Counted from the stretch's first letter, positions 51,201 to 57,434 are shown. The stretch: 64,000 nucleotides of DNA from Ciona savignyi (GCA_000149265.1 CH003364.1:1150698-1214697); one strand, 5' to 3'. Numbers and translations are program-made. Notes: generated by a model from the sequence alone, not told the origin.

Positions 51201-51430
51201 CAAGCGCCAACACACTGACAACTGTTCCATAGCTAAATATAGACATAACCTTTAAACGCCGAACCGCCCTGTGATAAATAGATATTTTATAAACAAAATC
51301 CAAGATAGCTTACCCCCGCGGTTTCACTTTGCAACGCGGACTCAACTGCTAGTTCATCATTTTCTCCCAGGGTAGTTGACGGGGCGGTTAAAAGAATCCC
51401 GATTACTACTAGACGGCTCAAAGCCTCCAT
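453..51430 (-). CDS. Giant secreted trefoil / C-type lectin / EGF / vWA / thrombospondin type 1 repeat protein (85 coding exons, 3' end outside window)
   Basis: Multi-exon gene reconstructed from acceptor and donor sites and codon phase. Every junction from the initiator Met exon to the exon ending at 453 keeps frame, except one exon with an extra base (35957-36170) and one exon broken by a gap (10364-10846). Domain order with rough residues: signal peptide 1-22, trefoil 62-111, lectin domain 150-309, four EGFs 310-460, second trefoil about 480-535, TSRs 1-35 to about 2650, vWA about 2661-2846, then 36 TSRs. The TSRs show the family hallmarks: W-x2-W-x2-W (C-mannosylation), C-S-x-T/S-C-G (O-fucosylation), basic R-x-R strand and six cysteines. 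The product should be an extracellular, heavily glycosylated adhesive or matrix protein. The combination recalls SCO-spondin, hemicentin and other TSR proteins, but I recognise no named orthologue. No terminal exon or stop is seen, so the gene continues left. Confidence 0.93.
1228..1325 (-). repeat. Family A tail fragment
   Basis: AGGATAGGATATTTATGTGT then GGCAATCGTCAGATTACC. A second fragment lies at about 745-865. Confidence 0.55.
3103..3325 (-). repeat. Family A copy
   Basis: Reverse orientation: tail at 3103-3160, head with CAACCCTTCGGCTGAAAGGG near 3280-3300. Confidence 0.7.
3665..3907 (+). repeat. Tandem copies of a TSR exon acceptor junction
   Basis: The 5' end of exon 3539-3694 plus its acceptor and adjacent intron recur as decayed copies at about 3731-3790, 3816-3850 and 3870-3907 (plus strand: TCCAGTACGGACATGCCTG, then a GAAGAA/AATGCTTTAAAA segment). 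Each copy resembles the junction that encodes ACPYWTP on the minus strand. Confidence 0.8.
5496..5632 (+). repeat. Family A tail copy
   Basis: AATCATACACAACACACTGC through GGGATAAACATGAATA. Confidence 0.65.
6580..7115 (+). repeat. Two family A copies in opposite orientation
   Basis: 6580-6720 is a plus-strand head (CTTTCATCGGAAGGGTTCCA, AAGGCACTTAACGG). 6833-7115 is a strongly diverged minus-strand copy. Confidence 0.5.
9768..10390 (+). repeat. Two-copy tandem duplication (about 318 bp) including a TSR exon tail
   Basis: 9768-10068 and about 10086-10390 share a C-rich start, AAAAGCCTAAA-type text, GACTACTAAGTACAACTAGC, a TTCAAG-rich stretch, TGGGCTGAGCC, and finally GTCAAACCTGGA...AAGAGATAG. 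In the right copy this last part is the end of exon 71 with its donor; in the left copy it is a decayed, non-coding relic. Confidence 0.8.
10364..10846 (-). CDS. Exon 71: TSR exon broken by an assembly gap
   Basis: The front half (10743-10846) follows acceptor TTTTAG and reads [19 protein letters not shown] to RACLYGNG, then runs into Ns. The back half (10364-10414) reads [17 protein letters not shown] and ends at a GT donor. The 33 bp around TTGCCGTACAAGC are present on both sides of the gap (10422-10454 and 10748-10780). The gap thus duplicates part of the exon rather than hiding new sequence. The left copy joins to the tail out of frame, so neither side alone gives an intact TSR. A contig-end artefact or a mixture of haplotypes is most likely. 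Confidence 0.7.
10643..10742. other. Assembly gap (100 N)
   Basis: Run of N in exon 71; sequence repeated on both sides suggests its size is nominal. Confidence 0.99.
11186..11555 (+). repeat. 38-bp minisatellite built from a TSR exon donor site
   Basis: About nine to ten units of 38 bp carrying TTAATTAAATACCTGAATAC. On the minus strand each unit contains CAG-GTATTTAATTAAG, the same bases as the real donor of exon 11552-11704 (CAG then GTATTTAATTAAG). The real donor is the terminal unit of the array. Confidence 0.9.
11552..16174 (-). CDS. Exons 63-70: one-TSR-per-exon array, part 2 (8 TSRs)
   Basis: Exons 16019-16174, 15442-15597, 14882-15040, 14210-14365, 13489-13644, 12883-13038, 12305-12460 and 11552-11704, all phase 0-0 with GT-AG borders. 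Examples are [19 protein letters not shown] and [19 protein letters not shown]. In 15442-15597 and 14210-14365 the first Trp of the W-x2-W motif is Phe (PFF). The donor of the last exon lies in a minisatellite that repeats the same donor sequence (11186-11555). Confidence 0.95.
11775..11990 (+). repeat. tRNA-derived SINE-like repeat, family A (good copy)
   Basis: Reads ...CTTTCAACCGAAAGGTTGCA then GGTTCGAAACTGGTC (a B-box-like GGTTCGA), then AAGGCACT, TGCCTGAACCCAG, AATCATACACAACACA and GGTGATCTGA. The tail in full copies continues to TTAACCCCCTTGGTTTTCCC and GGGATAAACATGAATATCC. The same order recurs more than twenty times in the window on both strands. An internal B-box points to a tRNA-derived SINE; a Ciona-specific name cannot be assigned from sequence alone. 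Confidence 0.75.
12000..12185 (+). repeat. Family A copy, diverged
   Basis: Second head directly after the previous copy (TTTGAAACTGGTC, GCTAGTCGGTTG, CCCAACA). Confidence 0.6.
13391..13470 (+). repeat. 30-bp minisatellite next to exon 13489-13644
   Basis: Three units with CCTAGAAAA and ACATGTGCCT, 20 bp beyond the donor of the exon. Confidence 0.7.
14090..14183 (+). repeat. Family A tail fragment
   Basis: GGTGATCTGACAATTG, TTAACCCCCTTGGTTTTCCC. Confidence 0.65.
16764..17662 (+). mobile_element. Non-autonomous piggyBac-like element with TTAA target duplications
   Basis: The element is 16768-17658 (891 bp), flanked by TTAA on both sides (16764-16767, 17659-17662). Its ends are inverted: left CCCTTTAACTGCCG, right the same in reverse complement. 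CCC/GGG-type ends with TTAA duplication are the piggyBac signature. A subterminal palindrome (GCTGTCGACT-CA-AGTCGACAGC) follows the left end. The insertion splits one unit of a 42-bp satellite whose uninterrupted copies contain TTAA at that spot, confirming the target site. There is no full transposase, so it is a MITE or deletion derivative. Confidence 0.85.
17034..17228 (+). pseudogene. Short ORF inside the piggyBac-like element, possible transposase N-terminal remnant
   Basis: 64 codons; from the inner Met at 17112 it reads [20 protein letters not shown] followed by a Ser-rich acidic tail. An acidic, Ser/Asp-rich start resembles the N-terminus of piggyBac-family transposases, but the catalytic domain is absent. 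It could equally be chance. Confidence 0.35.
17824..24698 (-). CDS. Exons 51-62: one-TSR-per-exon array, part 1 (13 TSRs)
   Basis: Exons 24562-24698, 23972-24142, 23472-23627, 23252-23404, 22426-22581, 21989-22165, 21199-21369, 20746-20901, 20382-20537, 19606-19761, 18906-19061 and 17824-18126. After the first exon all are phase 0-0, mostly 156 nt (52 codons), starting x-C-P-x-W and ending C-N-x-Q or similar ([14 protein letters not shown] to YCNGQ). Exon 17824-18126 is 303 nt and holds two complete TSRs without an intron ([14 protein letters not shown] and [14 protein letters not shown]). Introns carry SINE fragments and, at 21840-21952, a decayed copy of an exon tail. Confidence 0.95.
19390..20095 (+). 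repeat. Two family A copies flanking exon 19606-19761
   Basis: 19390-19557 (internally deleted) and 19889-20095; both plus strand, one on each side of a TSR exon. Confidence 0.7.
21840..22067 (+). repeat. Two-copy repeat: decayed duplicate of the tail of exon 21989-22165
   Basis: 21840-21952 mirrors 21953-22067: both contain CATAAAAAGTA, TTTATGACACA and AGAACC(C)CCAT in order. The right copy includes the 3' end of a functional TSR exon and its donor. The left has base changes and a T/C-rich stretch and has lost the TSR cysteines. Confidence 0.75.
24770..26025 (-). CDS. Exons 48-50: von Willebrand factor A domain
   Basis: Exons 25895-26025, 25382-25633 and 24770-24944. The domain starts [17 protein letters not shown], giving the MIDAS D-x-S-x-S. 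It continues through [12 protein letters not shown] and [10 protein letters not shown], the MIDAS Thr in [10 protein letters not shown], and the MIDAS Asp in [11 protein letters not shown]. It ends [22 protein letters not shown] and [14 protein letters not shown], about 186 residues, the usual size. All metal-site residues are present, so Mg/Ca-dependent ligand binding is plausible. It sits as a single domain between two long TSR stacks. Confidence 0.95.
26185..26335 (-). repeat. Family A head copy
   Basis: TTGGTAGAACCCATTAATC to CAACCTTTCGGTTGAAAGG, in the intron before the vWA. Confidence 0.7.
26477..34247 (-). CDS. Exons 32-47: irregular TSR core (TSR19-35) and short spacer before the vWA
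   Basis: Exons 34111-34247, 33527-33696, 33089-33255, 32550-32757, 31959-32229, 31223-31440, 30632-30834, 30087-30267, 29336-29534, 28743-28894, 28135-28353, 27845-28007, 27408-27556, 26859-27083, 26632-26725 and 26477-26506. Phases vary (0, 1 and 2) and introns cut TSRs at different points, unlike the arrays on both sides. TSRs read continuously, e.g. [19 protein letters not shown]. The junction across the 29034-29290 gap is in frame without any missing exon (ACG restored from exons 29336-29534 and 28743-28894). The 30-nt last exon encodes [10 protein letters not shown], a spacer to the vWA. Confidence 0.92.
28630..28747 (+). repeat. 37-bp minisatellite overlapping a splice donor
   Basis: Three units with CTGTTATAGGATTTCT start at 28638, 28675 and 28711. 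The last runs into exon 28743-28894: minus-strand GGAGAA-GTAAGC at the real donor corresponds to GGAGAA-TTCAGC in the preceding unit. Confidence 0.75.
29034..29290. other. Assembly gap (257 N)
   Basis: Run of N in the intron between exons 29336-29534 and 28743-28894; the flanking exons are mutually in phase, so no exon needs to be lost here. Confidence 0.99.
33087..33089 (-). other. Non-canonical GC donor after exon 33089-33255
   Basis: The exon ends AGAACCAG and the intron begins GCAAGA, a good GC-AG donor context. The next exon (32550-32757) has a normal AG acceptor and restores Arg across the junction (AG+G) in phase 2. Reading on without splicing soon loses TSR similarity. Confidence 0.75.
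33747..33870 (+). repeat. Short tandem repeat of ATGATGTCACACCA type
   Basis: Imperfect units of TGATGATGTCACACCAA and variants inside the intron between exons 34111-34247 and 33527-33696. Confidence 0.75.
34545..40658 (-). CDS. Exons 19-31: tandem array of 13 TSR exons, 12 with a poly-Thr linker
   Basis: Exons 40443-40658, 39829-40044, 39378-39593, 38731-38946, 38281-38496, 37675-37890, 37223-37438, 36602-36817, 35957-36170, 35387-35602, 35108-35323, 34830-35045 and 34545-34760. All are 216 nt and phase 2-2 except the 214-nt copy. Each reads R-T/V-CS...PCPGS...DCNT-E/Q-DCP, a T-rich linker with [12 protein letters not shown], then [17 protein letters not shown]. The 34545 copy is divergent, with a Pro-rich linker ([12 protein letters not shown]). 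Copies are nearly identical, so duplication is recent or homogenised. Two forms alternate, one with RTCSGA and one with RVCSAPPVN. Linkers should be mucin-type O-glycosylated rods between TSRs. Confidence 0.95.
35640..35925 (-). repeat. Family A copy, near full length
   Basis: Tail (GATAAGTTATTCATGTTTAT) to head (CAACCTTTCGGCTGAAAGGC), between two poly-Thr TSR exons. Confidence 0.75.
35957..36170 (-). pseudogene. Frameshifted copy of the poly-Thr TSR exon
   Basis: This copy has one Thr codon fewer in its linker (in frame) and one extra base near 36141, where siblings read GGTGA(G/A)ACACC on the plus strand and this reads GGTGAAAGCACC. Read in the entry phase, translation leaves the TSR frame after AVVNG and meets a stop near 36108. 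Splice sites look intact (acceptor at 36171-36172, donor GTAGGT). Because neighbours are 2-2, skipping it preserves the frame. A sequencing error is the main alternative. Confidence 0.7.
36235..40415. repeat. Family A copies co-amplified with the poly-Thr TSR exons
   Basis: Minus-strand copies at about 36245-36575, 36905-37190, 37975-38250, 39015-39340 and 40100-40410 alternate with plus-strand copies at about 37495-37650, 38540-38705 and 39645-39805. Within each set the copies share private changes (for example GAGATTGACCGAGTGTTAAC in all three plus copies), so they were carried along by exon duplication. Confidence 0.75.
40800..41010 (-). repeat. Family A copy
   Basis: AATTTGGTAGAACTCATC, GGCACTGTTCGTTAAGTGCC, CAACTTCGACTGAAAGG. 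Confidence 0.7.
41060..44389 (-). CDS. Exons 14-18: first TSRs (TSR1 to the first half of TSR5)
   Basis: Exons 44259-44389, 42901-42998, 42180-42338, 41457-41618 and 41060-41242. TSR1 opens with [15 protein letters not shown]. From exon 15 on, every intron lies in phase 2 just after the R-x-R strand, so each exon carries the back half of one TSR and the front half of the next ([14 protein letters not shown], then ECSGGDV). Exon 18 holds the first short Thr linker ([16 protein letters not shown]). Introns between 41243 and 44258 hold SINE copies and a minisatellite. Confidence 0.93.
43021..43520 (+). repeat. Minisatellite of about 92-96 bp in a TSR intron
   Basis: Five or more units with GCTGATGATGGGGC, GATATTAGCTGAAATATG and TATAATGCATGTTG. 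It lies immediately upstream (in transcription sense) of exon 42901-42998. No coding similarity seen. Confidence 0.85.
43945..44235 (-). repeat. Family A copy, full length
   Basis: GGATAGGATATTCATGTTTA through AGCCCTTCGGCTGAAGGGTG. Confidence 0.8.
44396..44503 (+). repeat. Tandem duplication, 2 x about 54 bp
   Basis: Two copies of TATCAAGTCATA...TTCGAAAAACTTGACAAGC, just before the acceptor of exon 44259-44389. Confidence 0.8.
44864..46420 (-). CDS. Exons 10-13: Thr-rich linker and trefoil domain 2
   Basis: Exons 46386-46420 ([12 protein letters not shown]), 46088-46146, 45504-45607 and 44864-44938. Joined across two introns, the middle pair reads CCVIDPTMR then [20 protein letters not shown] then [11 protein letters not shown], a clear trefoil: R-IPCG, IT, RGCCYD and RCY. 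The last exon is another Thr-rich stretch ([17 protein letters not shown]), a probable O-glycosylated spacer leading to the first TSR. Placing this second trefoil after the lectin/EGF block brackets that block with P-type domains. Confidence 0.82.
44995..45275 (-). repeat. Family A copy
   Basis: TATAGGATATTCATGTTTAT to a truncated head near 45250. Confidence 0.75.
46491..46575 (+). repeat. Tandem duplication, 2 x about 43 bp
   Basis: CAAGGTTAAAATTAGTTTTC followed by ATAATTTTAGTAAGC occurs twice in the intron between exons 46823-46945 and 46386-46420; no gene. Confidence 0.8.
46823..48803 (-). CDS. Exons 6-9: four EGF-like domains
   Basis: Exons 48690-48803, 48323-48436, 47359-47463 and 46823-46945 are all phase 1-1, one EGF each. 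Each shows C..PC.NGG.C....Y.C.C..G..G..C, for example [10 protein letters not shown] and [12 protein letters not shown], with the final TG/VG-x-x-C. None has the D/N-x-D/N-E start plus hydroxylation pattern of classic calcium-binding EGFs, although some begin with D-P-C. Phase 1-1 exons are the usual shuffling unit for EGF domains. The introns hold no other coding sequence I can see. Confidence 0.92.
49036..49515 (-). CDS. Exon 5: C-type lectin-like domain
   Basis: One 480-nt exon, phase 1/1, encodes the whole fold. Visible landmarks in order are [18 protein letters not shown] (first conserved Cys), [16 protein letters not shown] (the WIG core and WxW), YQNW, HDCMYM, and [15 protein letters not shown] (last two Cys). 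The sugar/calcium motifs are not canonical: there is no EPN or QPD (RQPSA stands nearby), and WND is replaced by W-F-D. Calcium-dependent sugar binding is therefore doubtful, and a protein-binding CTLD is equally possible. Confidence 0.9.
49555..49805 (-). repeat. Family A copy next to the lectin exon
   Basis: Tail at 49559 about 45 bp upstream of the lectin exon acceptor; head with GCGACCAGTTTCGAAACTGC. A tail fragment on the plus strand lies at 50265-50350, and a partial copy at 47780-47940. Confidence 0.75.
50044..50870 (-). CDS. Exons 2-4: trefoil (P-type) domain 1 and Thr/Pro linker
   Basis: Exons 50759-50870, 50388-50479 and 50044-50170, phases 0/1, 1/0 and 0/1. Six cysteines at residues 62, 72, 88, 94, 95 and 110 include the diagnostic adjacent pair in HSCCFNA and the closing PKCF, matching the trefoil pattern C..C..C..CC..CF. 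Two of the inter-cysteine loops are longer than usual, so this is a divergent member. The end of exon 4 encodes a Thr/Pro/Val-rich spacer ([14 protein letters not shown]). Trefoil domains occur in mucin-associated secreted proteins; a mucus- or matrix-facing role is inference. Confidence 0.7.
50575..50715 (+). repeat. Dispersed repeat family C
   Basis: TTAGTTTAGTTTATTTATTT, then GGAACAGGAAAA, CAGTCGTTAAAACACGTCA and AAAAAAAGGATATA. Related copies lie at about 1815-1950, 9340-9475, 19225-19330, 29632-29760 and 42635-42800. Class unknown; no coding capacity seen. Confidence 0.65.
51314..51430 (-). CDS. Exon 1: start codon and signal peptide of the giant TSR gene
   Basis: 39 codons from ATG (51430-51428, context GCC-ATG-G), ending in phase 0 at donor GTAAGC. 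Residues 1-22 form a short N-region and a hydrophobic core ([10 protein letters not shown]) followed by small residues, a typical secretory signal with a likely cut near TTLG/ENDE. This start is preferred because it is the only Met giving a signal peptide in frame with exon 2, and because a strong splice acceptor lies just upstream at 51440-51441. Confidence 0.85.
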
Positions 51431-51439
51431 GGCTATTAT

Positions 51440-51456
51440 CTGTGGATTGCAAAAAA
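51440..51456 (-). other. 3' splice acceptor 9 nt upstream of the start codon
   Basis: Minus strand reads a T-rich tract then TGCAATCCACAG just before ATAATAGCC-ATG. It is either the acceptor of a 5'-UTR intron or a spliced-leader trans-splice acceptor. Many tunicate genes receive a leader very close to the start codon, which fits the 9-nt leader here. The two options cannot be separated without cDNA. Confidence 0.5.
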
Positions 51457-51810
51457 GTGTATATTGTTTGGTCGAATGGTTAACATGGCCGATACAAATA
51501 CCGACTCCTATATAAAAACGGTCCGAGTGACGAGCCAATCATGAGTTTTTTGGCTCCGTAAAAATGTATATTGTACAGTCGTGTGGCCGAATGGTTAACA
51601 TGGTCTATTCACATGCCGACTCCTATACAAATACGGTCCATGTGATGACCCAATCATGGGCTCGAAACTTTGGCCCCGTAAAAAATATATAATGTCCGGT
51701 GGTGCGGTAGAATGGTTAACGTGGTCGAAACTTATATCGAATTGTATGCAAAAACGTCTTAATGACGGGCCCATCAGGAGTTCGAAACTGACCCCGATAA
51801 ACAAAGAGTA
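51455..51810 (+). repeat. Three tandem tRNA-Ser/Leu-like SINE units (family B)
   Basis: Three units of about 115 bp begin GTGGCCGAATGGTTAACATG or similar and include ATACCGACTCCTATA, AAACGGTCC and GAGTTCGAAACT..GCCCCG. TGGCCGAATGGTTAA is the A-box region of tRNA-Ser/Leu and GTTCGAAAC is B-box-like. They sit directly upstream of the giant gene's first exon. Fragments also occur at about 15640-15700, 59235-59345 and 60455-60510. They do not fold as true tRNA genes as far as I can see. Confidence 0.7.
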
Positions 51811-54800
51811 TTTTAATATAAAATATATATACGTGAAATTCCGAATGGTATGAAGTATAATCTTAAATATATAACCCTACATGTTAAGACCAAATTATAT
51901 TATTGTTTGTCCCGGATAAAGGAACGATATCAAAAACATCGAGCGTCTTTGTGGATTAACCAGGCAAACCGCTTTTATTTGATATTAAGATTGTCATGCC
52001 ACACGTGAATACCGCGCTACCTGACGCCTTGCCCCTCGGGAGAATAGAAAATAATTTTTAACAGCAGTGATTATCGGAAGTCAGGAAAAATTAAATATCA
52101 AAACACCGTTCGCCCAGACGCCGCTTCGGGACACACTTGATTCGTGCGTTCGAGTTCAAAACTCGACTGTGAGCACGCGATGATTGTGATTTGTTATTTT
52201 TCGTTGAAATTAAACTTTCTAAACCCGCCACATTACGCCTTTTCATGCGTCCAATTCGCCCACGGGCGCTTTGGAATCAATTCACGAAGCAAAGTTGCTG
52301 CCCGCTCGTTTACCGATTTATATCAAAAACGTGCCAATTCAAAAGCTGTAAAACATGTTTAATCTCTACCCAAAAGTTTTCACCTAGCATTATGTTTTTA
52401 AAATAGTGTTAAAAATAATCCCAAACGGATGCGACATATGCTGTTTTCCAAATTAGATCTTCAATAGAGGGCAGAACTTTAAAGACGAACGTTTAATAAG
52501 GAAACTGAGATTTTTGATAATGGTAATCAGCGTTGCGGATTGTAGCTGAGGTCTCGTTTAGTGGCACGACTCAAACCGCTGCCTCGGCAGACCGGGCACG
52601 GACTCAACAGTGAACTGCCCTGGAGCAGCTAAGGTGAGACTACCGTAATTGAGCGGCAAGTTACACCATTGCGTTGCCTATAACTCTATGGCGTGTATGA
52701 TCAGGAATAAATGTGTCGCCCGAAAAGACTTTGATCTTTGCGCTATTATAAAAAGGAAATACATCATTCTGCTCGAGGATAGAAACACTATATCACAAAG
52801 CACGTTCGATTGCGAAAGAGTTTTCTATCAAATTCTTATCAATCTAAAATCGAGGAACTTTTATTATTTACCTATATACACTGACCCACGAATATTTGCA
52901 AAAAAAGTATATTTCCTTGTTTCAAAATGTAATATTTTGACGACTGTTATATATATCTTAAACAGAACAAAATTAACTAGTTTATTATAATTATTCGCAG
53001 AGGTATAACTGCAAGTTTCCCTTTGCCATTTTTGTAGCGTGATGATATAAAATAACAAAATATTGCGGAGTTATTAAAGAAACCGCTGGAGAATTATGTA
53101 AGTTAACTCTTTTGGTTATATGCAAATTAAACTGTTGAGCTCCACAAACTTACCTGGTCGGGTTTCTCTTAAAAATCTGAATTCCTCTTTTTGTTGCTGC
53201 AACTGGACTTAAAATAAACAAAAGGCAAAAAGCGACTGCACCTCGTTCGGCTACAAACGCAATCTGATGTCTGGAATGAATATTTTCCGGGGTAAAAGTA
53301 TCGTTGCCTTTTTCTTCCGATACCAGACAAAACCGGTTGGTAAAGAATGCAATGGATAAAGCAAATTAAAAAAAAGATCAAATAAAAAAGTTTTATGGGA
53401 ATTAGATGTATGCTAAAATTAAAAAAAATTAAAAAGATTAAAAAAATATTAATTCTATTAAAACCAAAAAATGAATTGTATTAAACTATGAGAAGAAAAG
53501 TTTTATAATAATTACGTTTGAAAAAGAGTTCAAGTCTTTTTATCGAAAATGTAATATTTTTTACCGGTCGTAAAAAAATTGAAAAATGTAATATATAGAA
53601 CTAAGTGGGCTAAAATGCCCCTATCTTAAACTATCAAGATGAACCGAAGAGATTATTCTTTAACGCAGTTATTTAAGCGTACACCTCTAAACTTAGTAAG
53701 AAGCGGTAGATATAAACATAACCTTAATTCGGTCCAAAAAAACATTTAAATATATGAAAATTAATTGGAATTTTAAACAGAATTTTATATTGTTCCTGCA
53801 CCTCTACTCTTTGTTTTATTTGTCCATCCCTCTCAGGCTCTCAAATCATTCTCTTAGAGTTCTCACATTTTGTGTATCAAGTAGGATTATGTGCTGCTAT
53901 CAATACGTTATAGGCCACGTGTAAGTTAAAAATGTAAACTAATCAAAGAAATTTTTTGCCGGAATCCATCTGTTTAAAACCATTAACTCTTATTGTTCAA
54001 ATAGTACATTAGTTAAGTCAGAACTATTCAAGAATTCGGGCGGTTTTCTGAATTTTACGGTACTCAGTGTATATGACAACAAGTGTGCGTTAATCGGACT
54101 TATGTCTGCGTTTAATTATTAGTTCGTTCATCGGCTGGCAAACTCGAGGGTGTTGTAATACAATTGAGCTCATTTTAGTGGATGTTTTACGACATTCGGC
54201 CGGCATTAGAAAGTTACAAGAACAAAACTTAATACTGCCGACTCGTACACCGAGCTCTACTTCTAATTCGGCGTTCATTCAATTGTTTGAAAAGCGTTCA
54301 GGGAACCCAACAATTCGTAAAGTGCGCAGCAAAACTCAATTGTCTTCATAAACACAAAATAGTACCGTGAGACGAAACACAATCACAACAACTTGAAAGT
54401 ATTGCCGCGACCGCCAGATGTTCTAAAGCGTATTCGGCACAAGGCGTTTTGTAAACAGCGAAAGGTGGAGTCGTTTCGGTTAAAACAATCTCTTCAACAA
54501 TAGCATTCGAAATTACTAACAACATGTATACATATTAACTTCAGTTTTTTAGTGATAGTTATTTAGTATCCAATTCAGATTTGACGAAAATGGCAAAAAA
54601 ACAACTCAATTACAACCAAGTTTGTTATATATTAAAACAGTGCTCGGTTGATACACGGTTGGCAAAACGTCAATCGCTATAACGCTGGCAATCGTCAGAA
54701 TATCTCGTGCCCGAAAGTCGGATCACCAGATCAGATTCATTATTTTCATCGACCGATTATAAACCACTTGATTGAACCTGTGCACATTGTGTCTTGCCCC

Positions 54801-55889
54801 GAGACACAGACGCAAACTTGAAGGGCCTCGCGAGGGAACTGATATCCCCTTTGCCGGCGCGGTCTTGACCTCTTTGCGCTTTACGCTCAGAGTGGTTGTA
54901 TGCATAGTGGGCATTTTTAAAACATTTAACTGCGATGTTCCTTTACGTTTCACGCACAAGGATAAATTTAAAAATCCACATAAACTTGAAATAGGGAGAA
55001 ATTGAAGAAGCTATTTTAGTTAACAAGAAAACATATATAATAGTTTCTAGCAATTATACAGTGTGGGGAAAGTCACACCATGCTTTTGTGTAATATAATT
55101 ATATTATAGCTCTTGTGTACTCCTCAGAATTCATATCCTGTATATAAGCAGTAACGGACCTGCCCCAGGAATCAGGTCTCGCTATATTCGGAAAAGTATT
55201 ATATAGTTCAATATTGTGTTCTGTTGACTTAAACAACCCCCAGGGCTCAGATAGGTATATTGAAAGGGGGCCTTAGTATCGAAACTCATGTGGCCTGTTG
55301 CTTAATGCACCTCTACGTTAACATGTCTGCAAGATCTCTACTAGGTATGACGGTTCTCTGACAACGACGAAGGCAGTTTTGGGTAAAAATAACTTCCTCT
55401 TTATTCGTTTTCAAGTTGGATTTGCGGCAGCTCAGCTGGTGGAACGATGGATGGGCATAAATCATGTGGTCATGGTTTCGATGCCTATTCATTGCAGAAA
55501 TAACCTGCCACCGCCAATCATGATAATGTGACCTTCCCGAATAAAACTAAAAGACACGCCCATTACTGATGTAATCGATACGCATTCCTTAATCGCGATA
55601 CGCTAAAAGCGACTGACAGGGTTTATATCTCGTTAAATGGAACCAAGTGTCTAAAACCTGAGCGCAATATTGCCTAATATACAAAAAAAAATTCGGCGTT
55701 ATGTTTAATTTACTAGCTTTACACTAATTACAACCAAGCATTTGAAAACAAATTTCAATAACAATATTCTATTAGAACAATGTAGCATGTGCGGATAGGA
55801 TCTTAGTTTTTTCTTTGTATTAGCTTTTAAATATTCATTACCATTAGCAAGTATGTTTAAGGGCTAAGTGATGTTACTTTGTTTTAATG

Positions 55890-56165
55890 AGAAGCTTGGT
55901 GGTTAGTGTGTTGCTTTTCACCTATGGCTGCAGGTTTGAAACTAGTCGCTAGAAGGTTTGTTGTGTCCTTGGGCACTTAACGCGCATTGCATAGACCCAT
56001 CGGATTAATGGATTCTGCCAAAAAGGAACGTCTTAATCATACACAACACACTGCGATAGCTTCGGTTACCCGTGGGCATGAGGTATAGTCGAACGGTTAT
56101 CCTTGTGAGACGCCTTACGTGCGTTTTCCCATTCACGAGGATAAACGTAAACATCGTATTCAATA
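55890..56165 (+). repeat. Family A copy
   Basis: CTGCAGGTTTGAAACTAGTC to CCCATTCACGAGGATAAACG. Confidence 0.7.
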
Positions 56166-57434
56166 CTATCTATTAAGGAGCAGCGTTTAAACTAACAAAG
56201 GGAAATCAAAATTGAAATATATGGTATGTTATGGAGGGCAAAAAACATCTTTTATACATTTATTTTATCTACCCAAATACCTTAATTAGAAAGATCCTTT
56301 TCTGTGTGGGATCGAAACCAGCCCCTGGTTAAATTCACTGGATTAATAGGTGTTACAAAATTTAAGAAATGCCTCGAGCATTGAATGTTGCCGATACTTT
56401 CGAGATTCTGCTTCGACCACAAATCTTAAGGTTGCATCGCTACTCCCACTTAAAGTGTTCTCCAACAAGCTCATTGAAAATTGGTTTGTTTAAAGGCAAA
56501 TTTAGTTATTTAGCATGTGCAGGGCACTTTATTATCCGTGAAGGTTGATTTCGACAAACACTCGTGTCATATATATATATATATTAATGGACTCAGATAC
56601 TTCCAAATTCCAAATAAAGCTTTATTAGGTTTATGAAACTTTAAGAGGTTGTTGTGTGCATCCTCTTATCTTCTATGAACGGGTACCGCCAGAAAGCGGT
56701 CCGTTATATGCAAATAGAGACAAATATAAATATAGTATAGATATAGCCGATATATGTATGATATACGATATATTATATGCAAATATTTAAATATAGTCGA
56801 TATAGCCTCTACAGATGCTTGTCAGACTGGCCGCCCGAAGTTGATTGATTCAAAACAAAACGCTTGTGTCCAGGGCAAAGCAAACTCCTATCATAAAGTG
56901 TAAACCATGTCCTACGCCACGGCATGAAGCGTGATTTGACGCACACACAAAAAGATACTATTAGCATGTGCAAACTCAAACTATTTATAATAAAACTTAA
57001 GCTGTCTTCAATATATTATATATCAATTAACATTTTTTCCTATCCGCTTAATAATATTTAAATTAGGTAGTTGTCTATGCAACTACATACCATAGGTTGG
57101 CACGCGAAGTTGCTTTCATTATGAAATTATTCATAAATTGGACAATGCATTCAAAAGGTAGTTAACCCCTATATTAAGAGTTTTATGAACTTGGCACTGA
57201 GCAACTTAAAACTTTTATTTTTGAACTTGTGACATTTACAAAACAACGTACATGATACAATTGTAAATAATTAGTTTTCATCATCAACAAACAGAAGTTT
57301 TAGTCGTGTGTATTTTTTTACAGAATATGGGTAATGCAAGGAGAAACGCATATTTACATCAATGCATTTTTACTATAAATATACCTTAACATATTTAATT
57401 TACTCGCTTGAACCGCGACTGGTATGGCCCGACC

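Noticed and set aside
52649-52990. 113-codon plus-strand ORF
   Set aside because: No recognisable domain, no splice context, composition like the AT-rich surroundings.
54723-55005. Overlapping ORFs on both strands near 54.8 kb
   Set aside because: Adjoin SINE-derived sequence (GGCAATCGTCAG...ATCACC) and show no family features.
55421-55500. tRNA-like stretch (GCAGCTCAGCTGGTGG ... GGTTTCGATGCC)
   Set aside because: A- and B-box resemblance only; I could not form a convincing cloverleaf, so it is more likely a SINE head.
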